The notes below the pieces were generated by a model, which saw only the letters and a program-made list of their open reading frames with translations, had not been told where the DNA came from and ran no database searches. This document shows, in pieces, positions 29,201 through 35,468 of a stretch of 64,000 nt of DNA. Origin of the DNA: an uncultured Opitutia bacterium (GTDB taxonomy: Bacteria > Verrucomicrobiota > Verrucomicrobiia > Opitutales > Opitutaceae); assembly GCA_903840415.1 (NCBI GenBank), contig CAIMFY010000114.1, forward strand, positions 1-64,000. Direction: 5' to 3'. The first letter of the stretch is position 1. Every line of letters starts with the position of its first letter. The position numbers and the translations under genes were made by a program.

Positions 29201-31490
29201 GGACCCGGCGACGTGGCTGCCCACCACGCTTTTCCTCGGCCAAGGAAGCTTCGATGTCACCGCGCGGGGCGACTTGTTGCTTGGTCCGATTGCGAATCCG
29301 TTCCTCCTGCCACAGGGCGTGAACAACAGCGCCTACGATAAATCGTATTTTTCCACCTACGCCGCGACTGACGCTGTGAATGTCGCTTCCCTCACCGGCT
29401 CGCTCACGGTGCGCGACAGCGCCGATGGCGGCATGGGCTCACTCACGGCGTGGTTGCAAAACGTGCAGCTCTACGACGCCGCGCACCACCAGACGTTTTC
29501 CTCCTATTCGCAACCATGGTTGCGACTCCTCGAAACGGATATCACGCCCTTCCTCACGGTCGACGCGCTGCTGCCGCCGACTCTGCGCGCGACGGCGTAT
29601 TCCGGTAGTCTCAACCTCGTGGGCAGCCTCACGCTCTCACCCTCCTCTCAGGGCAACTTGGAACTCACCGCCGCGAAATCTATCAACGGTCTTCAGCCCA
29701 ACGGGGTGAATGCGATCAACGGCGATCTCATCTGGGGCTCAAGTTCGGTCAACCTGTCCGATGCCGATCCCCGGCGGGTGCCGGGGGCGATGACTCCGAT
29801 TGCGCTCTCAGCGGTGGCAGCCGCCGCGCCGACGGTGACGCCGATTGGATTGCTCGACGCCGTGAACGGCTTGTTCAACGAATCTGGTTCCACGCAAGGT
29901 GTGTTCAGCGTCATCCAGACGAAACAGGCGCTGCATGCTCCCGGACCACTGCATCTCACCGATCTCACGCCGACGCGACTCTACGCGCTGAGCGGAAGCA
30001 TTTCCGGCCTCACGTTGTTCTCCCCGAAGGCCACACGAGTGACGGCAGGCCGAGACATCACTGATGTCGCGCTCTACCTGCAAAATAACCGCGCCAACGA
30101 TGTCAGCATCGTCGCTGCCGGCCGCGACCTCATCGCGTTCGATCCGAACTCGCCGCTCCGCGTGGCGGCACAGTCCGCGGGCAACGAACTTTTGCAAAGC
30201 AGTTCGACCGTGCCCGGCCCTGGCACCGGCAATCCCACCGCGGGCGACATTCAGATCAGCGGGCCGGGCACATTGGAGGTTTTGGCCGGCCGCAATTTCG
30301 ATCTTGGGGTCGGGAACGGCGCGGGCGACGGCACGGGTATCGGCATCACGAGCATTGGCAACGGGCGAAACCCGAACCTGCCATTCACCGGCGCCAGCGT
30401 GTTTGCCGGGGCGGGCCTCGGAGTGGCGTCGAGCCTCGCCCAGAGTTCGCTCGATTTTCCGACCTTCCTCGCGCAGTTCCTCGACCCGGCGACGGCCGGT
30501 TCGCAGGCGATCCGTTATCTGCCGGCGCTCGGCGATCTCATGGGCTTTGTCAGCGCGAGCGATGCCCAAGTCTGGGCGGCATTCAACCAGCTGCCGGTCG
30601 AAAAACGCGACGCCCTCGCACTGGAAATATTCTATCTCGTGCTGCGGGATGCAGGCCGCGATCATGGCGTGCCGTCGAGTCCCGGATACCGCAGCTACGC
30701 AGCCGGCTTCGCGGCGATCGCCGCACTGTTTCCGGGCAACAAGTGGCAGGGCAATATTTCGCTCACGTCGCGTGAAATCAAGACGGCGAGTGGTGGCGAC
30801 ATTAGTCTGTTCGCTCCGGGTGGTTTGCTCACCGTCGGCTTCGATATCGCGGGCAGCCAGTCCATCGATCAGGGTATCCTCACCGAGCACGGTGGCAACA
30901 TCTCGATCTTCACTCGCAATAACGTGATCGTGGGAACGTCGCGCATTTTCACTCTCCGCGGCGGCGACGAAATCATTTGGTCGTCGGCGGGCAACATCGC
31001 CGCCGGTGCGTCGTCGAAGACCGTGCAATCCGCGCCGCCGACCCGCGTGCTCATCGATCCGCAGAGCGGCGACGTCAAAACCGACCTCGCCGGCCTCGCG
31101 ACGGGCGGTGGTATCGGCGTGCTGGCGACCGTCGCCGGCGTGAAGCCCGGCGATGTCGATCTCATTGCGCCCGTCGGCACCATCGACGCGGGCGACGCGG
31201 GCATCCGCGTCTCGGGCAATCTCAACATTTCCGCGCTGCAAGTCGTGAACGCGACCAACATCCAAGTCAGTGGTTCGAGCGCCGGCGCACCCGCGCCGGT
31301 GGCCCCGGCGGTGGGAGGGCTGGCGACGGCAGCATCGTCCTCCAACGCGGCGACGACGAGTGCCGCGGACGAGGCTGCGAAACAAGCGCGCGCACAGGCT
31401 CAGGCCGAGTTGGTGCCGTCACTCATTACGGTGGAGGTTATTGGCTACGGCGGTGGCGAGGGTGACGAAGAGTCGCGGCGCGAGCGTTGA
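20295..31490 (+). CDS. giant TpsA-like filamentous haemagglutinin-family exoprotein
   Basis: 3731 residues, starting at GTG 20295 that overlaps the previous stop (GTGA). A short basic and hydrophobic leader (RIFQSGRFIVISALAASLSV) acts as signal peptide. The two-partner-secretion domain spans about 110-350, with TWQTFNVGKNTTLTF and the NPNG-like motif NQNGIIFGG at 212-220 followed by HALVASSL. The rest is a very long G/S/T/A-rich repetitive region of short beta strands, as in beta-helical adhesins. It ends in a low-complexity A/E tail (KQARAQAQAELVP) and IGYGGGEGDEESRRER. It should be moved through the TpsB pore encoded at 12927. No toxin or protease domain is recognisable at the C-terminus. 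Likely role: surface adhesin, biofilm or substrate-binding fibre. Confidence 0.88.
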   Translation: MRKKARIFQSGRFIVISALAASLSVRGGDILRGGSATFLANAPAGANGPASTSANSPQPTASDTLARTAAAIAAVQAMQVAARAAATAGANNLGADPIHPGKTLPNVPDGLVIGGLQRATGNDTLLWQGASLPTQSVSGGAATVTIAQTAQQALLTWQTFNVGKNTTLTFDQSAGGDNQSEWIAFNKINDPTGLPSQILGSIQAGGQVYLLNQNGIIFGGSSQVNTHALVASSLPINDNLISLGLLNNADEQFLFSSLPINAGANGTPAFSPAAALTPDGKSGEITVQLGAQLTSPTTAEHVGGRVALLGPNITNAGTISTPDGQTILAAGQQIGLAAHDGNDPTLRGLDVYVGAGGGTVTNAAAGIINAPRADVTLAGKSINQLGVVSSSTSVAFNGRIDVLADYNAMSSGGLSGLAPFFPQNTGVITFGPNSVTQVLPELTSTDRVVGSQLALGSQVNLQALAVYLAPKATLLAPSAALTISAGNWNLTGAGATAQDYFAFTGGQIYLDAGSTIDVSGSADVAASVTENIVGVQLRGSELADSPLQQNGPLRGQTVLIDIRQTGTYNGQTWVGTPLANTAGYVALVDHSVGELTTSGGSVSLQAGKSVVLQTGSSINVSGGWIDYAGGNVATTKLLADGHVIDISQATPDRVYDGIYTGTSSSSDPKWGVTDTTVNPQLLANFDPGYTQGGSGGKLAITAPAMALDGSLLGATFSGPRQRTILPTPSALTLTFQGQDPSLPQNLFPNYSPTPPAIVFQSGGNATAVSAFSGTGTALPDDRTKNVFLSPTLLSSSGFGVLTIDNSDGSILVPANVSLAFPAGGTLSLSAANLDLQGKIFAPGGSLSFTVYDRSKFADRALTGGTQPAPAQPDSTRGNFNLGPSAVLSTAGFFVDDRSGSATANSLPLVTGGGSISINSYTTSLTSGSIVDASGGVAIGASGKVSYGNGGNVTVKGGQDPAFTSLIGGQLSLLGTLQAFSGAKGGALSLLAPSVQIGGTTTNPSTLLLAPTFFSAGGFNSFSIIGLGAATSQIDRYEPGVLIAPGTTIAPVMLSRLLATNTTGGSGAFTTLVQPVGVRAPVNLAFSAPGVRDIYNSAKPLVVRGDLVLGDGAVIQTDPKGSVTMSGDTALVQGSVIAPGGTISISGGKDSTLLFADASQALPTVDLGANSFLSTAGMTLLKPDPRGYTTGAVLPGGAITVAGNLVAESGAKLDVSGATGVLDLAPSFSAFNGLAGTSTTGSPVVATRVDSNGGTISLTGAQELFSDATLLGAAGGPSALGGSLSISSGKFYPPGTSASAQTPIDVTLTVKQSGSTLPAQSLPAGQSEIGNAVRTTTGAAITGQGYFAADSFLRGGFDALTLKGTVQFSGAVTLTAARSLTVATSGILMADSAVTLTAPYVALGTAFATPLLPQEILSAFTVQGQPFYVAPKNGAGNLSVAASLIDVGNLSLQNIGKVTLAADNGDIRGDGTLDLAGDLTLRAGQIYPPSAVSFNLVANDYTAAGVAKSGSITIAASGTRSLPLSAGGTLNVFASTITQGGVLRAPVGSITVGWDGAGMAPTDLVSNKNVPLAQQVTLASGSVTSVSTIDPVTGNATTIPYGTNLNGTAWIDPTSTDITVGGTPEKTVSISAQNVTQQTGATIDLRGGGDLFAYRWVTGVGGTKDILASTSSFAIVPGYQADYAPYAPFNSTTLNTNLGGDAGYVNASLAAGDRVYLSGGAGLPAGTYTLLPARYALLPGAFLVTPKSGVPPTGAVAQPDGASVVAGYRFNDLSAARTAAPLGAAFEVAPQSVVLARAEYDQSLANTFLSASAVAHDVAVPRLPIDSGQLVLAATRAMTIQGSVSAQAPTGGRGGLVDISSPVDIFIAGPGATAPPGSLVLNASELNAFGAESLLIGGVRSTTTGGTAVQVNTDNITVNNSGAALTGAEIILASNKSLTLAPGAAINQTAPLAAAADTLIFGHTTNAGSGDGTLLRVSGDATAQSMRQSVDSSAVPSMTIGAGARVSGASVTLDSTHATSLNATASISGQSIALDSGQITLQLANAGAVPLSTGLSLSGVALQGLQGAQSLSLLSYSSIDIYGTGAIGALNATGQPVLASLALHAGEIRGFNSSGGTVTFAAGDILLDNSAGASAPGATSLASGTLAFNSGTLRLGAGQLSIDQYSSVTFSASGGVLGQGTGGLAVQGNVTVTAPLFTGATAATQSLTAGGALTLTAAASTATVTPGLGASLAFTGGSVSTNGTFKLPSGALSLRATSGDVSVGSGGALDVSGTAQTFYDLTKYTDGGYVSLTADKGSVNLAAGSTVTVAVLSAQANAGTIDVAAPTNVFNAAGTMLGQGGVFSLDVGRVAGESIAALNTALNTGGFSLSRSIRVRTGNVVLDGLATAQTFNLSADQGAITLTSHGTIDASGATGGTIALAAGSSVTLQSGSRLTVAGGDFNDAGKGGSVSLETRGLSGGVVDVQTGATIDLSVASKTAGSAALGDFTGTLQLRAPQNAANTDLAIAPVNGTVIGASSIVLEGYKIFDLSSATGATITTAVESSVMANGLAFAGNTAAISNRVLVNNGALAAAIHIQPGAEIINPLGDLMLAAAWDLSTFRFGPNQSEPGVLTLRAAGNLNFDYSYNAATRSASIGSLSDGFGGVSSYGLWDQALLAPGSRSWSYRLVAGADFTAADFRRVKPLASLGADSGSLLLGRNTPPIPLPSNPNSPNSTSNLRQNIIPNYFEVIRTGTGNIDIAAARDVQLLNPLATIYTAGTQAGAMANFDTPSLSDPVRNSQLGPLQSPIYPAQYSLAGGNLNISAQRDVTHAVLDASLTTLVANSSLELPNNWLYRRGYVDPATGQFGVTHTNGEVASTSWWVDFSNFFEGVGALGGGNVSVLAGRNVTNIDAVIPTNARAPKGTPDASKLVELGGGDLVVRAGSDIDGGVFYVERGDGTLSAGGSIHTNGTRAAITQSDAIALDNQKLTADPATWLPTTLFLGQGSFDVTARGDLLLGPIANPFLLPQGVNNSAYDKSYFSTYAATDAVNVASLTGSLTVRDSADGGMGSLTAWLQNVQLYDAAHHQTFSSYSQPWLRLLETDITPFLTVDALLPPTLRATAYSGSLNLVGSLTLSPSSQGNLELTAAKSINGLQPNGVNAINGDLIWGSSSVNLSDADPRRVPGAMTPIALSAVAAAAPTVTPIGLLDAVNGLFNESGSTQGVFSVIQTKQALHAPGPLHLTDLTPTRLYALSGSISGLTLFSPKATRVTAGRDITDVALYLQNNRANDVSIVAAGRDLIAFDPNSPLRVAAQSAGNELLQSSSTVPGPGTGNPTAGDIQISGPGTLEVLAGRNFDLGVGNGAGDGTGIGITSIGNGRNPNLPFTGASVFAGAGLGVASSLAQSSLDFPTFLAQFLDPATAGSQAIRYLPALGDLMGFVSASDAQVWAAFNQLPVEKRDALALEIFYLVLRDAGRDHGVPSSPGYRSYAAGFAAIAALFPGNKWQGNISLTSREIKTASGGDISLFAPGGLLTVGFDIAGSQSIDQGILTEHGGNISIFTRNNVIVGTSRIFTLRGGDEIIWSSAGNIAAGASSKTVQSAPPTRVLIDPQSGDVKTDLAGLATGGGIGVLATVAGVKPGDVDLIAPVGTIDAGDAGIRVSGNLNISALQVVNATNIQVSGSSAGAPAPVAPAVGGLATAASSSNAATTSAADEAAKQARAQAQAELVPSLITVEVIGYGGGEGDEESRRER

Positions 31491-31633
31491 TCGGCGTGCG
31501 GCCGAAGTGCCGTAGCTGAACCTGCGATGTTTGATCACGGAATCCGGTTGCCATCAAATTGACACGAGAAGTTCGCCGGAATGTCGCGCCCGCGATTTGT
31601 GCGCCGCTGTAACCGCCTTTCGCATGGAGCTGC

Positions 31634-33871
31634 ATGAAAGCCCACCATCTGACCACCACTCTCACACTATGTCTGATCGCGGTCGCCGTTGTTCCGGCTG
31701 TCCGCTCGCAAACCACTTCTGAGTCTCCTCCAGCTTCGGGCTCCACAACTCTTGATGACACATTGCGTCAAAAGGCCGTGCGTCTGGATGAAATCGAAGT
31801 CACCGAGAAACGCACGTCCGCTCTCACCCAAGCGCCGACCGAGAGCCGGCTCGACGTGGTTCAGCCCCAATCGGTCATCGATATTTCGACGATCACGAAC
31901 AGCATCGCGCCGTCCGCCGACTACACGATGGTCGCGAACATCGCGCCGAGCGTGACGACGCTGCAGGCGAACGGCCCCGGGCTCAGCGAGGCGAAGAACA
32001 TCCTCCGCGGCTTTTCCGACGGCCAATACAACGTCACCTACGACGGCATTCCGTTCAGCGACAACAACTCCTTCTCGCACCACTCGACGAGTTACTTCCC
32101 CGCGAAGATCATCGGCCGCATGACGGTCGATCGCGGTCCCGGCACCGCGAGCACGATCGGCGAGGCGACGTTCGGCGGCACCATCGCGATGCAATCGAAG
32201 GATCCGCGTTCCGATTTGAGCGTCATCCCGACTTTGAGCTACGGCAGCTACAATACGTTTGTCGGCAACATCGAGGCCAACACAGGCCAAATGCAAAAGC
32301 TCAATGGCGCCACGGCCATCGGCAGTTACCAATACATGAGTTCCGACGGCTTTCTCACCAACTCGTATTTCCGCCGCACCACGACGTATTTCAAATACCT
32401 CCAGCCCATCGGCAAGGGCACCACGCTCACGTTCCTGACGACGTTCAACTGGATTCAGTTCGGCACCCCCGGCTCAGTCACGCAGGCCACCATCGATGCC
32501 AACGGCCGCAACTTCGGCCTCGTCAACGATCCCAACAATATTCTTTCGCCGCTCTACAACTACCAGACGAAGCAGGCTGACTTTGATTACATCGGCTCAG
32601 ATACCGACCTAGGCAACGGTTGGCGCTTCAACAACAAGCTCCTCACTTACTCCTACCGCAACGGTAGCTACCAGACGCCCACCCTCGGCACCAAGACGTC
32701 AAAGACCGACATCGGCGGCACCTACCAGCTGAACGCCTACCGTTCATATGCCGACATTGCGCAGCTTTCCCACGATGATTCATTCGGGACCTTCAAGACC
32801 GGATTTTGGGCCGAGTATATTCGCAATCCGCGCTACCAATATCTGCTCGATTACACGCTTGGCCGCCACACCCTTGATTACAATCGCGCCACCACCTCCG
32901 ATGCGGTGGGCACGCTGGCAGCGACGACCTATCTCATGGTCGATTTCATGAAGACCTTTCAGGGCTACGCCGAGTATGAATGGCACGCCACGCACGACCT
33001 CACAATCAATGCGGGCCTGCGCTACGCGCATTTCCACCGCGACATCGAGGCACCCGTCAACCAGACGACCCGACTCACCTATTTCGGCCAGCGCACCGAC
33101 GCCAACTCGATGCCGAGCGTTGCGGCGAATTATCGCATCGAGCAAAATTGGACCGCCTACGCGCAGGTGGCGAAAGGCTATCTCGCGCCGAACCTCCAAC
33201 TCTTCTACGTGCCTGATCCGTCGAAGGACAACGTGAAGCCCCAGGAGACAACGAACTACCAAATCGGCACCGTCTTCAAGAGCGGTCGTTTCAACGGCGA
33301 CATCGACGCCTACTGGATCGACTACAAAAATTACCCGCTCACGATCACCGACACAGTCACCAACCAGCCCTATTATGCGCTGGCGAGCGGCGCCTACTAC
33401 AGCGGCATCGAAGCGGAAGGCACTTTCTCCGTCGGCCGCGGCCTGAGCCTTTTCGCCAACGGCTCGATCAACCACGCGGTGTTCAAGAAGTCGAAGCTCG
33501 ATCTTCCTTCCGTGGCGAAATCGACCGCGGCTTTTGGTCTCGTTTATAACAACGGCGGCTTCTTCGCCTCGGTTTCCAACAAATACGTCGGAGCCCAAAA
33601 AATCTACGCCTCCGGTCTAAACCCCGACCTCGCCTCCACCCTCGGCGCCAACACCGTGCAGCCGGCCTACACTCTCGCCGACCTTGCCGTGGGCTACAGC
33701 CACAAGCTCCGCCGTGACAGCTTCATCCGCAGCGTGAAGATCAAGCTTCAGGTCGACAACGCTCTCGACCGCCAGTTGCAGATCATCAGTTCGCTGAGCG
33801 CCAAAGCGGTGCCGTCGTTCACGGTGATTCCCAACCGGAATTATTTCCTCACCGTCTCCGGCGAATTCTGA
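31634..33871 (+). CDS. TonB-dependent outer-membrane receptor
   Basis: 745 residues with signal peptide (MKAHHLTTTLTLCLIAVAVVPAVRSQ) and a possible TonB box (LDEIEVTEKR, about 55-64). The plug domain runs from about 75 to 185 (NIAPSVTTLQANGPGLSE, LRGFSDGQYNVTYDGIPF, MTVDRGPGTASTIGEATFGGTI). A 22-strand-type barrel follows, ending NRNYFLTVSGEF with a terminal Phe. It lies 143 bp after the exoprotein gene and 9 bp before a phosphatase gene, so it is most likely co-transcribed with the phosphatase. It may be the outer-membrane client of the TonB/ExbB/ExbD set upstream. Ligand unknown; a product of the phosphatase or a phosphorylated compound is an inference from position. Confidence 0.85.
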   Translation: MKAHHLTTTLTLCLIAVAVVPAVRSQTTSESPPASGSTTLDDTLRQKAVRLDEIEVTEKRTSALTQAPTESRLDVVQPQSVIDISTITNSIAPSADYTMVANIAPSVTTLQANGPGLSEAKNILRGFSDGQYNVTYDGIPFSDNNSFSHHSTSYFPAKIIGRMTVDRGPGTASTIGEATFGGTIAMQSKDPRSDLSVIPTLSYGSYNTFVGNIEANTGQMQKLNGATAIGSYQYMSSDGFLTNSYFRRTTTYFKYLQPIGKGTTLTFLTTFNWIQFGTPGSVTQATIDANGRNFGLVNDPNNILSPLYNYQTKQADFDYIGSDTDLGNGWRFNNKLLTYSYRNGSYQTPTLGTKTSKTDIGGTYQLNAYRSYADIAQLSHDDSFGTFKTGFWAEYIRNPRYQYLLDYTLGRHTLDYNRATTSDAVGTLAATTYLMVDFMKTFQGYAEYEWHATHDLTINAGLRYAHFHRDIEAPVNQTTRLTYFGQRTDANSMPSVAANYRIEQNWTAYAQVAKGYLAPNLQLFYVPDPSKDNVKPQETTNYQIGTVFKSGRFNGDIDAYWIDYKNYPLTITDTVTNQPYYALASGAYYSGIEAEGTFSVGRGLSLFANGSINHAVFKKSKLDLPSVAKSTAAFGLVYNNGGFFASVSNKYVGAQKIYASGLNPDLASTLGANTVQPAYTLADLAVGYSHKLRRDSFIRSVKIKLQVDNALDRQLQIISSLSAKAVPSFTVIPNRNYFLTVSGEF

Positions 33872-33880
33872 TCAGACCTC

Positions 33881-35401
33881 ATGATCACCGCGATTTCCCG
33901 CCGCCAGTTTCTCCGTTCTGCTGGCGGTGTTACCTTTCTCGCCCTCACGCCAATGGGTGGCGGGCTGTTCGGTGCCATCGCCCCGATCAAGCCGCTGGCG
34001 GTGCCGATCTTCACCGCGTTGCCCTACGTGCAACCCGGGCCCGAAGGCCGGCTCGTCTCCGGCGGCGAGACGGTGCGACTGGCGTGGCAGACGCTGAAAA
34101 CTGAGGCGTCGTTCGAGGTGCGGTTCGGTCGCGACGAGTCTTACAGCCAGCCCGCGAGCATCGATCGGAGTTCGCGCGACTATGACGGACGCGGCGACAA
34201 GGACAGCCGCTACAACTACGTCTGTGCCTGCGCCGGCCTCGAACTCGGCGCCGAGTATCGCTACCGCGTCCGCTGCAATGGCACGACGATCGCCGAGGGC
34301 TATTTCACGACCCGTCAGCCGCGTGGAAAAAAGATCCGCTTCGTGGCTTTTGGCGACAACGCTTTCGGCGAACCGGGCGAGCGCGCCATCGCCTATGAAG
34401 CCTACCGCGCGCACCCGGACTTCATCCAGAACACCGGCGACAATGTTTACGAGGCCGGCCTCGACACGGAATACGGGCGCTACTTTTTTCCTGTTTACAA
34501 CGCCGACTGCGCGAGCCCGAGTATCGGCGCGCCACTGCTGCGTTCGATTCCGTTCTACACCGTGATGGCGAACCACGACATCGAGGGCGTGATCCCTGAC
34601 ACCAAGACGCCGTGCGCGAACTTCGCGCTCAACGCCGATGCGCTCGCCTACTACACGAATTTCCATTTTCCGCTCAACGGTCACGCACCGGCGCAAACGA
34701 CGACCCTGTTCGGCCCCGAACCGCGACTCGTCAATTTCAAGGCCGCCGCCGCCGCGCGTTTTCCGACGATGGCGAACTACTCCTACGATGTCGGCGATGC
34801 GCACTTCGCTTGCCTCGACTCCAACGTCTACGTCGACACGACCGATGCCGCGCTGCACGCGTGGCTCGACGCCGATCTCGCGGCGACGGATGCGCGCTGG
34901 AAGTTTGTCACGTTTCATCACCCTCCATTCAACATCGGCGCGCACCATTCGCACGAGCAGCAGATGCGCGCCCTCGTGCCTCTGTTCGAAAAGCACCGTG
35001 TTAACTTCGTCCTCAGCGGGCACGAGCACAATTACCAGCGCACGCAGCCGCTGCGCTTCTCCCCAAAAAACACGGCCAAGGCCAAAAATCTAAACTCGAA
35101 GGATCGCCTGATCGCGGGCGACTTCGTGATCGATCGGAATTTCGACGGCGAAAAAACCACGCGCGCCGACGGTGTCATCTATATCACGACCGGAGCGGGC
35201 GGAAAATATCTTTACGATCCTGAGTTCAACAACGCCCCGGAAAAATGGTCACTGCCGGAAGACGGCAACGTGCGCTACGTCACGCAAATGGTGTCGGACC
35301 GCCACTCGCTCACGGTTTTTGACGTCGACCACGACGAAGTTATTCTCCGTCAGATCGACGAGCACGGCAACGAGATTGACCGCATCCGGGTGACGGTGTG
35401 A
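33881..35401 (+). CDS. Tat-exported purple-acid-phosphatase-like metallophosphoesterase
   Basis: 506 residues. Twin-arginine signal SRRQFLRSAGGVTFLAL at about 6-22. A fibronectin-type N-terminal domain (TVRLAWQTLKTEASFEVRFG, about 66-85) is typical of purple acid phosphatases. The metallophosphatase core carries metal-ligand motifs FGDN (first Asp), NTGDNVYE, MANHDIEG, TFHHPPFN and SGHEHNYQR in the correct order. Such enzymes hydrolyse phosphomonoesters or related compounds in the periplasm with a Fe/Zn/Mn centre. It follows the TonB-dependent receptor by 9 bp. A hairpin terminator overlaps the intergenic gap after it. Confidence 0.85.
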   Translation: MITAISRRQFLRSAGGVTFLALTPMGGGLFGAIAPIKPLAVPIFTALPYVQPGPEGRLVSGGETVRLAWQTLKTEASFEVRFGRDESYSQPASIDRSSRDYDGRGDKDSRYNYVCACAGLELGAEYRYRVRCNGTTIAEGYFTTRQPRGKKIRFVAFGDNAFGEPGERAIAYEAYRAHPDFIQNTGDNVYEAGLDTEYGRYFFPVYNADCASPSIGAPLLRSIPFYTVMANHDIEGVIPDTKTPCANFALNADALAYYTNFHFPLNGHAPAQTTTLFGPEPRLVNFKAAAAARFPTMANYSYDVGDAHFACLDSNVYVDTTDAALHAWLDADLAATDARWKFVTFHHPPFNIGAHHSHEQQMRALVPLFEKHRVNFVLSGHEHNYQRTQPLRFSPKNTAKAKNLNSKDRLIAGDFVIDRNFDGEKTTRADGVIYITTGAGGKYLYDPEFNNAPEKWSLPEDGNVRYVTQMVSDRHSLTVFDVDHDEVILRQIDEHGNEIDRIRVTV

Positions 35402-35443
35402 TCGCGCGTCGCAACCAGAGGCGATCGTAGGGGCGAGAATTTC

Positions 35444-35468
35444 GCGCGCCGAGAGCGCGCTATTTTTT
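35444..35468 (+). terminator. intrinsic terminator between convergent genes
   Basis: GCGCGC (35444-35449), loop CGAGA, GCGCGC (35455-35460), then TATTTTTT. It ends transcription of the phosphatase gene. The T-run overlaps the last codons and TAG stop of the convergent receptor gene. Confidence 0.75.

Noticed and set aside
20295-31490. Possible CRISPR-like or tandem DNA repeat array, suggested by recurring G/C-rich words
   Set aside because: No constant repeat with regular spacing; the recurring words encode degenerate beta-strand units of the exoprotein.
31491-31633. Terminator between the exoprotein and the TonB-dependent receptor genes
   Set aside because: No hairpin followed by a T-run could be found, so it is unclear whether the receptor is a separate unit; not annotated.
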